DNA of 64,000 nt, taken from assembly GCF_002899455.1 (NCBI RefSeq), contig NZ_PPFB01000001.1, forward strand, positions 6,828,501-6,892,500, given 5' to 3'. The stretch comes from Streptomyces sp. DH-12. Its GTDB lineage: Bacteria > Actinomycetota > Actinomycetes > Streptomycetales > Streptomycetaceae. Positions 32,097-40,999 of this stretch are shown here, one piece after another (the stretch's first letter is position 1; every line of letters begins with the position of its first letter). The position numbers and the translations under genes are program-made. The notes under the pieces are model-generated. The model was not told where the DNA came from. It saw only the letters and a list, made by a program, of their open reading frames with translations, and made no database searches.

Positions 32097-33407
32097 GTGT
32101 CCTCCTCACCCACCCCTGCCCCGGCCGGGTCCAGGTCGCCCTGGCGTTCCCTGCGTCACCGCAGCATGCGCTGGTGGTCCGTCGCGAACTTCGTGTCCAA
32201 CGCCGGCACGTGGATGCAGCTGACCGTGCAGAACCTGCTGGTCCTCCAGATCACCGGTTCCGCCGCGGCCACCGGCCTGTCCATGTCCGTCCAGGCGGCC
32301 CCGGCCCTGCTGATGAGCGTCCTCGGCGGCGCGGCCGTCGACCGCTGGCCGCGCAAGCCGACCGCCGCCGTCAGCCAGGCCCTGCTCGCCGTCATCGCGT
32401 TCACCACGGCCACCCTGGTGGCGCTGGACCGGCTCGACATGACCACCCTCATGGTGCTGGCCGCCGTCACCGGCACGGTCGCCACCGTCGACAACCCGGC
32501 CTGCGCCCTGCTCGGCAACGACCTCGTCCCCGCCGAGGACGTGCCCTCCGCCATCGGCGTGGGCGCGCTGGTCTTCAACGCGGGCCGGCTCACGGGCGCG
32601 GCCCTGGCCGGCGTGACGGTCGGCTCCCTCGGCACGGCCGCGGCCTACTTCGCCAACGGCTTCTCCTTCTTGTTCGTGACGGCGGTCATCCCGTTCCTGC
32701 GCCCGGCGGCGGGCGCGGTACGGCAGGTCACCGGACGCGCCGCCCGGCACGCGAAGTCCGGCATGAGCGTCCGGGAGGGGCTGGCCTTCTTCGCCCGCCG
32801 CCCGCGGCTGCTCGCGCTCGCCGGGGTCACCGGCATCAGCGCGGTCTTCGGCCGCAACTACGGTCTCACCCTCGCCGTCCTCGTCACCGGCCCGCTCGCG
32901 GGCGGGGCGGGCGCCTTCGGCACCGTGTCCACCGTCCTCGCGGCCGGCGGCATCATCGGCGCGGTGCTGGGGGCGCGGCTGCGCCGCCCGTCCGTACGGC
33001 TGGTCGGCGCGCTCGCGGCGACCGGGGCGCTGCTGCAGGTGGTGGCGGGGCTGTCGCCCTCGCTGGCGGTGCTCCTGGCGCTGGTGCTCCCCATGGCCGT
33101 CGTGGAGTCCGTCTCCGACACCGCGGGCACGGCCGTCCTGCAGACCGACCCGCCCGCCCACCTGCGCGGACGCGTACTGGGCGTGTGGGGCGGCATCGGC
33201 ACGGTGTGGAGCCTGGGCGGCCCGCCGGTCCTCGGCCTCCTCATGGAACTGGCCGGCCCGCGCGGCGCCCTGGTCGCCGGCGGCGTGATCATCGCCGCGT
33301 CGATGGCCTCCGGCCACCTCCTCCACCGCCACCGCAAGCTCGCGCCCCCGGTCGCCCTCCCCCCGAAGGACACGGTGCCCCAGCCGGCCCTGCAAACGGC
33401 GGCGTGA
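32097..33407 (+). CDS. MFS transporter, EntS/macrolide-efflux type
   Basis: 436 residues from the GTG at 32097; no ribosome site is visible, and the internal ATG at 32166 is an alternative. It has about 12 membrane helices. Characteristic segments are MRWWSVANFVSNAGTWMQLT, NLLVLQITGSAAATGLSMSV, the loop motif AAVDRWPRKPTAAVSQA, VPSAIGVGALVFNAGRLTGA, and HLRGRVLGVWGGIGTVWSLG. These are the hallmarks of EntS-like (DHA3) exporters of siderophores or drugs, driven by proton exchange. No biosynthetic cluster adjoins it directly. It is convergent with hldE across a strong hairpin. Confidence 0.9.
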   Translation: MSSSPTPAPAGSRSPWRSLRHRSMRWWSVANFVSNAGTWMQLTVQNLLVLQITGSAAATGLSMSVQAAPALLMSVLGGAAVDRWPRKPTAAVSQALLAVIAFTTATLVALDRLDMTTLMVLAAVTGTVATVDNPACALLGNDLVPAEDVPSAIGVGALVFNAGRLTGAALAGVTVGSLGTAAAYFANGFSFLFVTAVIPFLRPAAGAVRQVTGRAARHAKSGMSVREGLAFFARRPRLLALAGVTGISAVFGRNYGLTLAVLVTGPLAGGAGAFGTVSTVLAAGGIIGAVLGARLRRPSVRLVGALAATGALLQVVAGLSPSLAVLLALVLPMAVVESVSDTAGTAVLQTDPPAHLRGRVLGVWGGIGTVWSLGGPPVLGLLMELAGPRGALVAGGVIIAASMASGHLLHRHRKLAPPVALPPKDTVPQPALQTAA

Positions 33408-33530
33408 TCCCGGGCCCCTTCCCGAACGTCCCACAGGGGCGCGGGGAACCGGGCAAACGGGAGCTCGAGGGACACGGCCTCCGGGAGACGCGGTGGTCCG
33501 GACGCCCCTTCCCAGCCGGCCGGCGCCGGC

Positions 33531-33555
33531 GGTCCGGGGGCTGCGCCCCCGGACC
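33531..33555. terminator. Hairpin between the MFS gene and hldE
   Basis: Perfect 10-bp stem GGTCCGGGGG (33531-33540) and CCCCCGGACC (33546-33555) with the 5-nt loop CTGCG. It lies in the 182-nt gap between two convergent genes, so it can serve both. This type of element is common between convergent streptomycete genes. Confidence 0.65.
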
Positions 33556-33589
33556 TCCGTCGCGCAGCTCCCCGCGCCCCCGCAGGGCG

Positions 33590-35005
33590 TCACCCCTCCG
33601 TCGGCTTCAGAGCCACCGCCACCGCGTCGGCAGCCCGCCGTGCGAGCAGCGTGGTCGAGCGGCCGTCCAGGTACGGCAGGACCACCGCCTGGCCGCCCCA
33701 GGTGCGCAGGACCTCCGCCTCCGGGAGGTCCTGGACGGAGTAGTCACCGCCCTTCACCCACACGTCGGGGCGCAGACGCCCCAGGACCTCCTCGGGGGTG
33801 TCCTCCTCGAAGACCACCACCGCGTCCACGCTGCCCAGTGCGGCCAGCACCTTCGCGCGGTCCGCGGCCGGGGTGAGGGGGCGGCCGGGGCCCTTGCGGC
33901 GGGTGACGGAGTCGTCGGAGTTCAGGCAGACGATCAGGCAGTCGCCGATCCGCCGGGCGCTCTCCAGCAGCCCCACGTGACCGGCGTGCACCAGGTCGAA
34001 GCAGCCGCCCGTGGCCACCACGGTCCCGCCGCGCGCCCGTACCGCCCGCGCCAGCTCGAACGCGTCGGCGGCCGGGTCCTCGGCGGGCGCCGGGACGACC
34101 GGCGTGTGCCACAGGCCCGGATTGCCCGCGCCGCCCGCCGCCACGAACGCGGCGGCCTCGGCGACCGCCCGCTGCAGCGCCTCCTCCGGGAGCAGCCCGT
34201 CCGCCAGCGCGGCGACCGTCGTCGCGGCGAAGCAGTCGCCCGCGCCGCACGGGTCGCCGTCCGCGTGGAACGGCGCCGGGATCAGCATGGGTGTGCCGCC
34301 GCCCGGCCGGGTCAGCAGCACCCCGCGCTCGCCGAGCGTCACGGCGACGCCCGCCGCCCGCCAGCGCTCCGCGAGTTCCGTGCCGCGCTCGGCGAAGGCG
34401 CCCAGCGACGCGCCCGCCACGCCGGGCGTGCCCGCGCACAGCGCGACCGCCTCGCCCGCGTTGGGCGTGACCAGCCGCGCCCCCGGCACCGGGTCCTCGC
34501 CGCGCGGGTGCGGGTCCCACACCAGAGGGGTGCGCCGCGCGGCTTCCTCCAGGTGGGGGCGGACCGCGCCGGCGGTGTGCCGGCCGTAGTCGGCGACGAG
34601 GACGGCGTGCGCGTCCGCGAGCGCCTCCCGCACCGCCTCGTCCGGTTCGCCGGGCGTCCCGCCGCCCCGGTCGATGCGCACCAGGGGCCGCCCGTCCGCC
34701 AGGACGCGCGTCTTCACCGGCAGCGTGCCGTGCAGCGGCAGCTCCAGCAGCCGCACCCGCCCGCTGAGCTGCTGCCGTACGGCCTCGCTCGCCGGGTCGT
34801 CGCCGAGCGCGGTCACCAGGACCACGTCCCGCCCGCCGCGCGCGGCGAGCGCGGCGGCCAGCCCGGCGCCGCCCGGGTGCCTGCGGTCCCCGGTGACGTC
34901 GACGACCGGGGCGGGCGCGTCCGGGGCCAGCCGGGTCGCGACCCCCTCGATGTCCTCGTCCAGCAGGACGTCGCCCACCACCACCAGCGGCTTGGGACCG
35001 GTCAT
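33590..35005 (-). CDS. hldE: Bifunctional heptose kinase/adenylyltransferase (HldE/RfaE-like)
   Basis: 471 residues from the ATG at 35005, six nt after GGGAGG and overlapping the gmhA-like stop (ATGA). The N-terminal PfkB-type kinase (about 1-310) shows VVVGDVLLDEDIEGVATRLA, PGGAGLAAALAARGG and DPCGAGDCFAATTVAALADG with the catalytic Asp. The C-terminal nucleotidylyltransferase (about 330-471) has GGCFDLVHAGHVGLLESARR, whose HAGH is the HxGH motif, and KGGDYSVQDLPEAEVL. Known reaction: D-glycero-D-manno-heptose-7-phosphate to the 1,7-bisphosphate, and later heptose-1-phosphate to ADP-heptose. No GmhB phosphatase is in the window. It is last in the cluster. Confidence 0.93.
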   Translation of the reverse strand: MTGPKPLVVVGDVLLDEDIEGVATRLAPDAPAPVVDVTGDRRHPGGAGLAAALAARGGRDVVLVTALGDDPASEAVRQQLSGRVRLLELPLHGTLPVKTRVLADGRPLVRIDRGGGTPGEPDEAVREALADAHAVLVADYGRHTAGAVRPHLEEAARRTPLVWDPHPRGEDPVPGARLVTPNAGEAVALCAGTPGVAGASLGAFAERGTELAERWRAAGVAVTLGERGVLLTRPGGGTPMLIPAPFHADGDPCGAGDCFAATTVAALADGLLPEEALQRAVAEAAAFVAAGGAGNPGLWHTPVVPAPAEDPAADAFELARAVRARGGTVVATGGCFDLVHAGHVGLLESARRIGDCLIVCLNSDDSVTRRKGPGRPLTPAADRAKVLAALGSVDAVVVFEEDTPEEVLGRLRPDVWVKGGDYSVQDLPEAEVLRTWGGQAVVLPYLDGRSTTLLARRAADAVAVALKPTEG

Positions 35006-35628
35006 GTCAGCCTCCCGGGAACGGCCGCCGCAGTCCGCGCCGGGGGTGCGGCCACGGCGGCGTCGAAACACTCGCAGAGCAGGTGCACGGCGACCAGATG
35101 GGCCTCCTGCACGGTCGCCGTGGCGGCCGCCGCCACGCACAGCGCCTCGTCGGCCGCCTCCGTCAGCGGGTTGGGGCCGGGCCCGGTCAGCGCCCACACC
35201 TCGAGACCTGCCCGCCGGGCCGCCGCCGCGGCGGCGACCAGATTGGCGCTGCGCCCCGAGGTGGACAGCAGCATCAGCACGTCGCCGGGGCGCCCGTGCG
35301 CGGCGACCTGGCGGGCGTAGACGTGGTCGAAGCCGTAGTCGTTGCCGATGGCGGTGACGCTGGAGGTCTCCGCGTGCAGGGCGAGCGCCGAGTAGGCGGG
35401 CCGCTCGCTGCGGTAGCGGCCGACCAGCTCGGCGGTGAGGTGCTGGGCCTGGGCGGCGCTGCCGCCGTTCCCGGCGGCCAGCAGCCGGCCGCCGCCGGCG
35501 AGGACGGCGGCGAGCCGGCCGCCCCAGTCGGCGATCCGGGGCAGACCGTGCCGGCGGAGCCCGTCGAGGGCGTCCTGGAGGGACCGGCAGTGCAGATGGG
35601 CGGCGTCGAGCGCGGGGTGTTCGGTCAT
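35002..35628 (-). CDS. gmhA: SIS-domain sedoheptulose-7-phosphate isomerase (GmhA-like)
   Basis: 208 residues from the ATG at 35628; no strong ribosome site immediately precedes it (GGAGGG is about 17 nt away). The SIS fold is clear: GNGGSAAQAQHLTAELVGRY, ALHAETSSVTAIGNDYGFDH, GDVLMLLSTSGRSANLVAAA. The C-terminal QEAHLVAVHLLCECFD carries the Gln and His residues that bind Zn in GmhA. Known reaction: sedoheptulose-7-phosphate to D-glycero-D-manno-heptose-7-phosphate. The stop overlaps the hldE start, so the two heptose steps are coupled. The gene lies 91 nt downstream of the GT4 gene on the same strand. Confidence 0.9.
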   Translation of the reverse strand: MTEHPALDAAHLHCRSLQDALDGLRRHGLPRIADWGGRLAAVLAGGGRLLAAGNGGSAAQAQHLTAELVGRYRSERPAYSALALHAETSSVTAIGNDYGFDHVYARQVAAHGRPGDVLMLLSTSGRSANLVAAAAAARRAGLEVWALTGPGPNPLTEAADEALCVAAAATATVQEAHLVAVHLLCECFDAAVAAPPARTAAAVPGRLT

Positions 35629-35719
35629 GGCGTGTCGGGCGCGCCGCCCTCCGGGGACGGCGACGGCACCCGCACCTCCTTCCAACGTCGGACGTCGGCG
35701 GGCCGGTCCGGCCGGCGGT

Positions 35720-36967
35720 TCAGCCGGCCCTGGTCACGGCCGGCTCGGTGTCGAGGACCTCGCAGTACGCCGCCTCCGTGGCCGCGGCGACCCGCGCCCA
35801 CCCGTAACGGCTGAGCACCCGGCGGCGACCGGCCACCCCGCAGGCCTCGCGGCCGGCCGGGTCGGCGAGCAGGCTCGCCACGGCCCCGGCCAGCGCCTCG
35901 TGGTCGCCCGGCGGCACCAGCCGTCCGGTGGCCGGATCGGCGACCGTGTCGAGCTGGCCGCCGACCGCGCTGGCCACCACGGGCCGGCCGCAGGCCATGG
36001 CCTCCAGCGGGACGATCCCGAAGGGCTCGTAGTCGGCGGGGCAGAGCACCACGTCGGCGGAGCGCAGCAGCGCGGGCACCCGCCCGGCGTCCACCCCGCC
36101 CAGGAACCGCACCCGGTCGGCGACCCCGGCGTCGCGTGCGATCGCGCGCAGCCGGCGCACCTCCGGGTCGTCGTCCAGCCGCTCCGCCGGGGGCCCGCCG
36201 GCCACCAGCAGCTCGGTCCCGGGCAGCAGGGCCAGCGCCGCCACCGACACGGCCGCGCCCTTGCGCGGCACCAGCCGCCCCAGTTGCACCAGCCGGTGGC
36301 GGTACGGGCCGCGCGCCCAGCGGGCGCCCACCGGGGTGAACCGCTCGGTGTCGACACCGCACGGCACGACGCCGATCCGGTCCGCGGGCACGCCCATCCG
36401 GACCAGCTCGGTGACCTCGTCACGGCAGGTGGCGACGATCCGGTCGCAGCCGGTCCCCACCTCGATCTCGCAGCCGATCCGCTCCGGCGGACTGGTGTCG
36501 GCGTCCCCCTGGTGACGCCGCTTCACCGTGCCCAGCGCGTGGAAGGTGTGCAGCAGCGGCAGGCCCAGCTCCCGGGTCGCGCCCAGCGAGGCCAGCCCCG
36601 ACATCCAGTAGTGGGAGTGCACCACGTCCGGGGTGCGGGCCCGCCACTCCCGGACCAGCCGGCGCGCGAACTCGTCCATGTACGGCAGCAGCCGGTCCTT
36701 GGGCACGGGCTCGGCGGGCCCGGCGCCGACGTGGTGCACCTCCACGCGCTCGCTCAGCCGCACCCGGTCCGGCAGGTCGGGCGCGTCCCGGCGGGTGTGC
36801 ACCGTGACCCGGTGCCCGCGGTCGGCGAGCGCCGCGGCCAGAGCGGCGACGTGGACGTTCTGGCCGCCGGCGTCCACCCCGCCGAGCGCGGCGAGAGGGC
36901 TCGCGTGTTCCGAGACGAGCGCGATCGACAGCACGCCCGGGGGGACAGGGGCGTAGTCCGCGGTCAT
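35720..36967 (-). CDS. Family 4 glycosyltransferase
   Basis: 415 residues from the ATG at 36967, preceded by CGGAGGTGA. It has a GT-B fold: the N-terminal ALVSEHASPLAALGGVDAGG and QNVHVAALAAALADRGHRVT are typical of retaining GT4 enzymes, and VVHSHYWMSGLASLGATREL lies in the acceptor domain. The C-terminal donor site is LVQLGRLVPRKGAAVSVAAL and PADYEPFGIVPLEAMACGRP, whose E-x7-E matches the family motif. It resembles MshA- or sucrose-phosphate-synthase-like transferases. It most likely adds a sugar, perhaps heptose, in the surrounding glycan pathway; donor and acceptor are inference. 141 nt separate it from the GT2 gene. Confidence 0.92.
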   Translation of the reverse strand: MTADYAPVPPGVLSIALVSEHASPLAALGGVDAGGQNVHVAALAAALADRGHRVTVHTRRDAPDLPDRVRLSERVEVHHVGAGPAEPVPKDRLLPYMDEFARRLVREWRARTPDVVHSHYWMSGLASLGATRELGLPLLHTFHALGTVKRRHQGDADTSPPERIGCEIEVGTGCDRIVATCRDEVTELVRMGVPADRIGVVPCGVDTERFTPVGARWARGPYRHRLVQLGRLVPRKGAAVSVAALALLPGTELLVAGGPPAERLDDDPEVRRLRAIARDAGVADRVRFLGGVDAGRVPALLRSADVVLCPADYEPFGIVPLEAMACGRPVVASAVGGQLDTVADPATGRLVPPGDHEALAGAVASLLADPAGREACGVAGRRRVLSRYGWARVAAATEAAYCEVLDTEPAVTRAG

Positions 36968-37108
36968 GGGCTCACCTCCGTGATCGGTCGCGGCCGGGGT
37001 GCGGACACCGCCGTCCGCGGATACGGGTTCCGGCCGCGGCCGCGGCCGGGAGCGTGCGCGCGCCGCCCGCCGGGGCCGGCGCGGGCCGGGGCGGGGACGG
37101 CCGGCGGG

Positions 37109-38167
37109 TCATGTCGGCAGCCGTTCGCCGGCCGGCGCCGCGGGCGCGGGGGACCGGGGGGAGGCGCGGCGGCGGGCGGGCGCGGCGCGGTGCAGGACCT
37201 GCCCGCGCAACCAGTGCCAGGCCGCCGCCGGCGGGACGAGCGCGCTGGTGAGGACCATGGTGACGATCTCGTCCCGGGTGCGCGGACCCGGGCGTGTCCG
37301 GGCCGTGGCGAACTCGGCGGTCCCGGCGAGCCACCCGGCGGCGCACGCCGACGCGGCGCGCGGGCGTCCGGTCAGCGCGCACACCACCGCCGCGAGTCCG
37401 GCCGAGGTCACCGCCAGGTGCGCCGGCAGCCGGCCCCGGGGCGCGCCGGCCCGGCGCCACCAGTCGCGTCCGTGCAGCCGGGTCATCAGCACGTCGTCCG
37501 CGTTGCCCGCCTGCAGCCGCACCGAGACCCACCGGTCCGCCGGCCGCACCGGATGCGTGGTCGTACGGCGCCCCTCCGCCAGCGTCCAGCCGGCGTCGAG
37601 CACCCGCAGCGCCAGGTCCGCGTCCTCCCGGAAGGCGCGGCGGAACCGTTCGTCGAAGCCTCCGACGGCCTCCAGCGCCTTGCGCCGGTACGCCATGTCG
37701 GCGGTGATCCAGCACGCCCCGGCCAGCCCCGCGACATTGCGTTCCCAGTCGGTGGGCGCCCGGTCCGCCGGCAGCGGCACCTCGATGCGCGCGGCGATCC
37801 CGGCGGTCGCGACGCTCGCCCCGGCCAGGTCCAGCGCGAGGTCGTCGGCCCAGGAGGGGCCGGGCACCACGTCGTCGTCGAGGAACACGATCCACGGCGC
37901 GTCCCCGGCGGCCCGCCACCCGGCGTTGCGGGCGGCGGCCGGGCCGCGCGCCCCGCCGGGCACCACGACGGTGCGGGAGCGCAGGGCCGGCGGCACGGAG
38001 GCGGTGAGCGGTACGGCCGGGTCCCGGCGGTCGTCCACCAGCACGACCCGCGCCGGGCGGGGCCCCTCCGCCTCGGCCAGCGCCCCCAGGCACGCCGCCA
38101 GCGACGGGCGGCCCAGGGTCGGCACCACCACCGCGTACTCCCCGGCGGGGGCGGCCGGCCCGGTCAT
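37109..38167 (-). CDS. Family 2 glycosyltransferase
   Basis: 352 residues. The ATG at 38167 shares one base with the stop of the carbamoyltransferase gene (TGATG). The GT-A domain comes first: YAVVVPTLGRPSLAACLGAL, VVLVDDRRDPAVPLTASVPP, then AARNAGWRAAGDAPWIVFLD with the metal-binding LDDDV, and EAVGGFDERFRRAFREDADL with the catalytic ED. The C-terminal part from about residue 245 has hydrophobic stretches (LAVTSAGLAAVVCALTGR, TMVLTSALVPPAAAWHW) that may hold it at the membrane. Inverting transferase by family; the sugar is unknown. Position in the cluster points to assembly of the same heptose- or carbamoyl-sugar product. Confidence 0.9.
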   Translation of the reverse strand: MTGPAAPAGEYAVVVPTLGRPSLAACLGALAEAEGPRPARVVLVDDRRDPAVPLTASVPPALRSRTVVVPGGARGPAAARNAGWRAAGDAPWIVFLDDDVVPGPSWADDLALDLAGASVATAGIAARIEVPLPADRAPTDWERNVAGLAGACWITADMAYRRKALEAVGGFDERFRRAFREDADLALRVLDAGWTLAEGRRTTTHPVRPADRWVSVRLQAGNADDVLMTRLHGRDWWRRAGAPRGRLPAHLAVTSAGLAAVVCALTGRPRAASACAAGWLAGTAEFATARTRPGPRTRDEIVTMVLTSALVPPAAAWHWLRGQVLHRAAPARRRASPRSPAPAAPAGERLPT

Positions 38168-39834
38168 CACGCCACCCCCTCGTCGGGGACGGAGGTGCGG
38201 AAGAGCGCGCCGCGCCGCACCGCGTACGGGCCGATGGCCAGCAGGTCCACCGGGGAGGAGCCGAAGCACTCCAGGGCGTCGCGCGGGTCGTCCACCATGG
38301 GCCGGCCCGCCGTGTTGAGGCTGGTGTTGACGACGACGGGCAGCCCGGTCAGCCGCTCGAACTCGCGCAGCATCCGCGCCAGCAGCGGCTCGCGCGCCGG
38401 GTCGACCGTCTGGATGCGGGCGGTGCCGTCGACGTGCACCACGGCGGGCACCCGGTCCCGCCAGGCGGGCGCCACGTCGTGCACGAACAGCATGTACGGG
38501 CTGGGCAGCGGCCCGTCGAAGATCTCGGCCGCCCGGTCGGCCAGCACCATCGGCGCGACCGGCCGGAACTGCTCGCGCCCCTTCACGTCGTTGAGCCGCT
38601 CCAGGTTCCCCGCGTGCCCGGGGTGGGCGAGCAGCGAACGGTGGCCCAGCGCCCGCGGGCCGTACTCGCTGCGTCCCTGGAACCAGGCCACGATGCCGTT
38701 GTCGGCCAGCGTCCGGGCCACGGTGACGGCGATGTCCCCGGGTTTCTCGCAGGGCACGGCGGCCGTCTTCAGCCACGCGCCCAGCTCCGCGTCGGACCAG
38801 TCCCGGCCCAGGTCGGCGCCGGTCATCGGCTCGGGCGTGTCCCCGGCGCCGGCGGACAGCAGCAGGGCGCCGCCGAGCGCGGTCCCCGCGTCACCGGCCG
38901 CGGGCTGTACCCACACCCGGGAGAACGGGCCCTCGCGGGCGATGCGGGAGTTGGCGACGCAGTTCAGCGCCACGCCCCCGGCGAGGGTGAGCACCGGGTC
39001 GTGGGTCCGGCCGTGCAGCCAGCGCACCAGGTCCAGCAGCGTCTCCTCCAGCACGGCCTGCGCGCTCGCGGCGACGTCGGCGTGGTCCTGCGTCCACGGC
39101 TCGTCCGGGCCGCGCGGCGCGCACAGCTCCGCCCAGGGCACCCCGGTGGCGTGGAAGCCGCCGTCGCCGGTCGGATACACGTACCGGCGCAGCTCGGGCA
39201 GCATGCGCGGGGTGCCGTGGGAGGCGAGGGCCATCACCTTGAACTCGTCGGACGAGCGCAGGAAGCCGAGGTGCTCGGTGAGTTCCTCGTAGACCAGGCC
39301 GAGCGAGTGCGGGAGGTCCTGGGCGCGCAGCGGTTCGAGCCGGTCGCCGACGCGGCGCGCGGCCAGGTGGGAGGCGCGTTCGCCGCGGCCGTCCAGCACC
39401 AGGACGGAGCTGCTGCCGGCGTCGGGGGCGGCGTACGCGCCGGACGCGGCGTGCGCCATGTGGTGCGGGACGAAACGCACGGTCTCCGGGTCGAGGCCGG
39501 GCAGCGCGGTCCGCAGGAAGTTCGGAGCCTCCCGCGCGTAGGTGAGGCGCAGGTGGTCCCACGGGTCGTCGAGGCCCATCGCGTCGGCGGGGCGGGCGAG
39601 CGAGGGGTCGAAGGAGTACGCGACCGCGTCGAGGTCCCGGGGACGCAGCCCGGCCCGGGTCAGGCACCAGGCGGCGGCCTTCTCGGGCAGCTCCCAGGCG
39701 GAGAAGGGCAGCGGCCGCTTGCCGTGCTTGCGCCGGGAGAACCGCTCCTCCTCCGCGGCGGCGACGGTACGGCCGTCGATCACCAGGGCGGCCGCGGGGT
39801 CGTGGAACAGGGCGTTGATGCCGAGGATGCGCAT
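38167..39834 (-). CDS. NodU/CmcH-type O-carbamoyltransferase
   Basis: 555 residues from the ATG at 39834 (GAAAGG about 10 nt upstream). Transfers a carbamoyl group from carbamoyl phosphate to a hydroxyl, usually on a sugar or antibiotic. The N-terminal Kae1-like domain begins ILGINALFHDPAAALVIDGR, TVAAAEEERFSRRKHGKRPL, with metal-binding His residues in VPHHMAHAASGAYAA. The nucleotide-binding block is VLTLAGGVALNCVANSRIAR. The C-terminal YrdC-like domain includes WFQGRSEYGPRALGHRSLLA and NTSLNTAGRPMVDDPRDALE. All segments expected for the family are present. In this cluster the acceptor is probably a nucleotide sugar or glycan intermediate (inference). Confidence 0.94.
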   Translation of the reverse strand: MRILGINALFHDPAAALVIDGRTVAAAEEERFSRRKHGKRPLPFSAWELPEKAAAWCLTRAGLRPRDLDAVAYSFDPSLARPADAMGLDDPWDHLRLTYAREAPNFLRTALPGLDPETVRFVPHHMAHAASGAYAAPDAGSSSVLVLDGRGERASHLAARRVGDRLEPLRAQDLPHSLGLVYEELTEHLGFLRSSDEFKVMALASHGTPRMLPELRRYVYPTGDGGFHATGVPWAELCAPRGPDEPWTQDHADVAASAQAVLEETLLDLVRWLHGRTHDPVLTLAGGVALNCVANSRIAREGPFSRVWVQPAAGDAGTALGGALLLSAGAGDTPEPMTGADLGRDWSDAELGAWLKTAAVPCEKPGDIAVTVARTLADNGIVAWFQGRSEYGPRALGHRSLLAHPGHAGNLERLNDVKGREQFRPVAPMVLADRAAEIFDGPLPSPYMLFVHDVAPAWRDRVPAVVHVDGTARIQTVDPAREPLLARMLREFERLTGLPVVVNTSLNTAGRPMVDDPRDALECFGSSPVDLLAIGPYAVRRGALFRTSVPDEGVA

Positions 39835-39909
39835 GGCGGACGGACCTTTCGCGTCGGGGCTGCGGCCGGGACGGCCGCCTGGTCCTGGGGGCCGGCGGGG
39901 GCGGGCCGC

Positions 39910-40875
39910 TCAGCCGCGGGCCGCTTCGGCGCGGAACCAGTCGATCGTGCGGCGCAGGCCCTCCTCGGCGCCCACCCGGGGCTCCCAGCCGAGCTTGTCG
40001 CGGGCCAGCGTGATGTCGGGGCAGCGCACCGCCGGGTCGTCCACCGGGCGCTCGATGTAGCGCACCTCGGAGGAGGAGCCGGCGAGGGCAACCACCAGGC
40101 GGGCCAGGGCGAGCATGCTGATCTCGGCGGGGTTGCCGATGTTGACGGGGCCGCGCAGACCGTGGGCGGCCGCCGCGAGGATGCCGGCCACGGTGTCGTC
40201 GACGTAGCACAGCGAGCGGGTCTGCCGGCCGTCCCCGGTCACGGTGAGCGGCTCGCCGGCCAGCGCCTGCCGCACGAAGGTGGGCACCGCCCGGCCGTCG
40301 TGGCCGCGCATGCCGGGGCCGTACGTGTTGAACAGCCGCACGATGCAGGTGTCCGTGCCGTAGGTCTCCGCGTGCGCGGTGGTCAGCGCCTCGCCGAAGC
40401 GCTTGGCCTCGTCGTACACGCTGCGGGGGCCGACCGGGTTGACGTTGCCCCAGTACCGCTCGTCCTGCGGGTGCTGCTGCGGGTCGCCGTACACCTCGGA
40501 CGTCGACGCCAGCACGAACCGGGCCTCCGACTCGTGGGCGAGGGTCAGGGCGTTGCGGGTGCCGAGGCTGCCCGTCTCCATGGTGTGCAGCGGCAGCCGC
40601 AGGTAGTCCGCGGGGGACGCGGGGGAGGCGAAGTGCAGGACCAGGTCGGGGCGCCGGCTCACCGGCAGCTCCTTCGACACGTCGGCCCGCACGAGGGTGA
40701 ACCCCGGCCGGTCGAGCAGCGGGGCGATGTTCTCGGGACGGCCGGTGCTCAGGTCGTCCACGCAGGTCACGGCCGCGCCCGCGTCGAGCAGGGCCTTGCA
40801 CAGATGGGAGCCGACGAACCCGGCGCCGCCGGTCACGACGGCGTGCTCCCACTTCCGGGATATGGGACTGCTCAT
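39910..40875 (-). CDS. NAD-dependent nucleotide-sugar epimerase/dehydratase (UXS-like)
   Basis: 321 residues from the ATG at 40875. An extended SDR: VVTGGAGFVGSHLCKALLDA (Rossmann GxxGxxG), CVDDLSTGRPENI, LHFASPASPADYLRLPLHTM, STSEVYGDPQQHPQDERYWG, then the catalytic YxxxK in SVYDEAKRFGEAL and RLFNTYGPGMRGHDGRAVPT. ASPASP with NPVGPRSVYDEAKR is characteristic of UDP-glucuronate decarboxylases (UDP-xylose synthases), which fits best, but related 4,6-dehydratases cannot be excluded. It is the first gene of the minus-strand cluster that ends with hldE; 75 nt separate it from the carbamoyltransferase. An in-frame start 36 nt upstream is possible. Confidence 0.9.
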   Translation of the reverse strand: MSSPISRKWEHAVVTGGAGFVGSHLCKALLDAGAAVTCVDDLSTGRPENIAPLLDRPGFTLVRADVSKELPVSRRPDLVLHFASPASPADYLRLPLHTMETGSLGTRNALTLAHESEARFVLASTSEVYGDPQQHPQDERYWGNVNPVGPRSVYDEAKRFGEALTTAHAETYGTDTCIVRLFNTYGPGMRGHDGRAVPTFVRQALAGEPLTVTGDGRQTRSLCYVDDTVAGILAAAAHGLRGPVNIGNPAEISMLALARLVVALAGSSSEVRYIERPVDDPAVRCPDITLARDKLGWEPRVGAEEGLRRTIDWFRAEAARG

Positions 40876-40999
40876 GCCCCACACCCTCACCCGCACGGAG
40901 GGCGTCGGCACGGTCGCCTGGTGCGATCGAGTGAATCACGGAGGGTGACCCTCCGGTCCGTGCCGGGTGTCCGCGGCCGCTTCGCGGCGGCTCGGGCGG

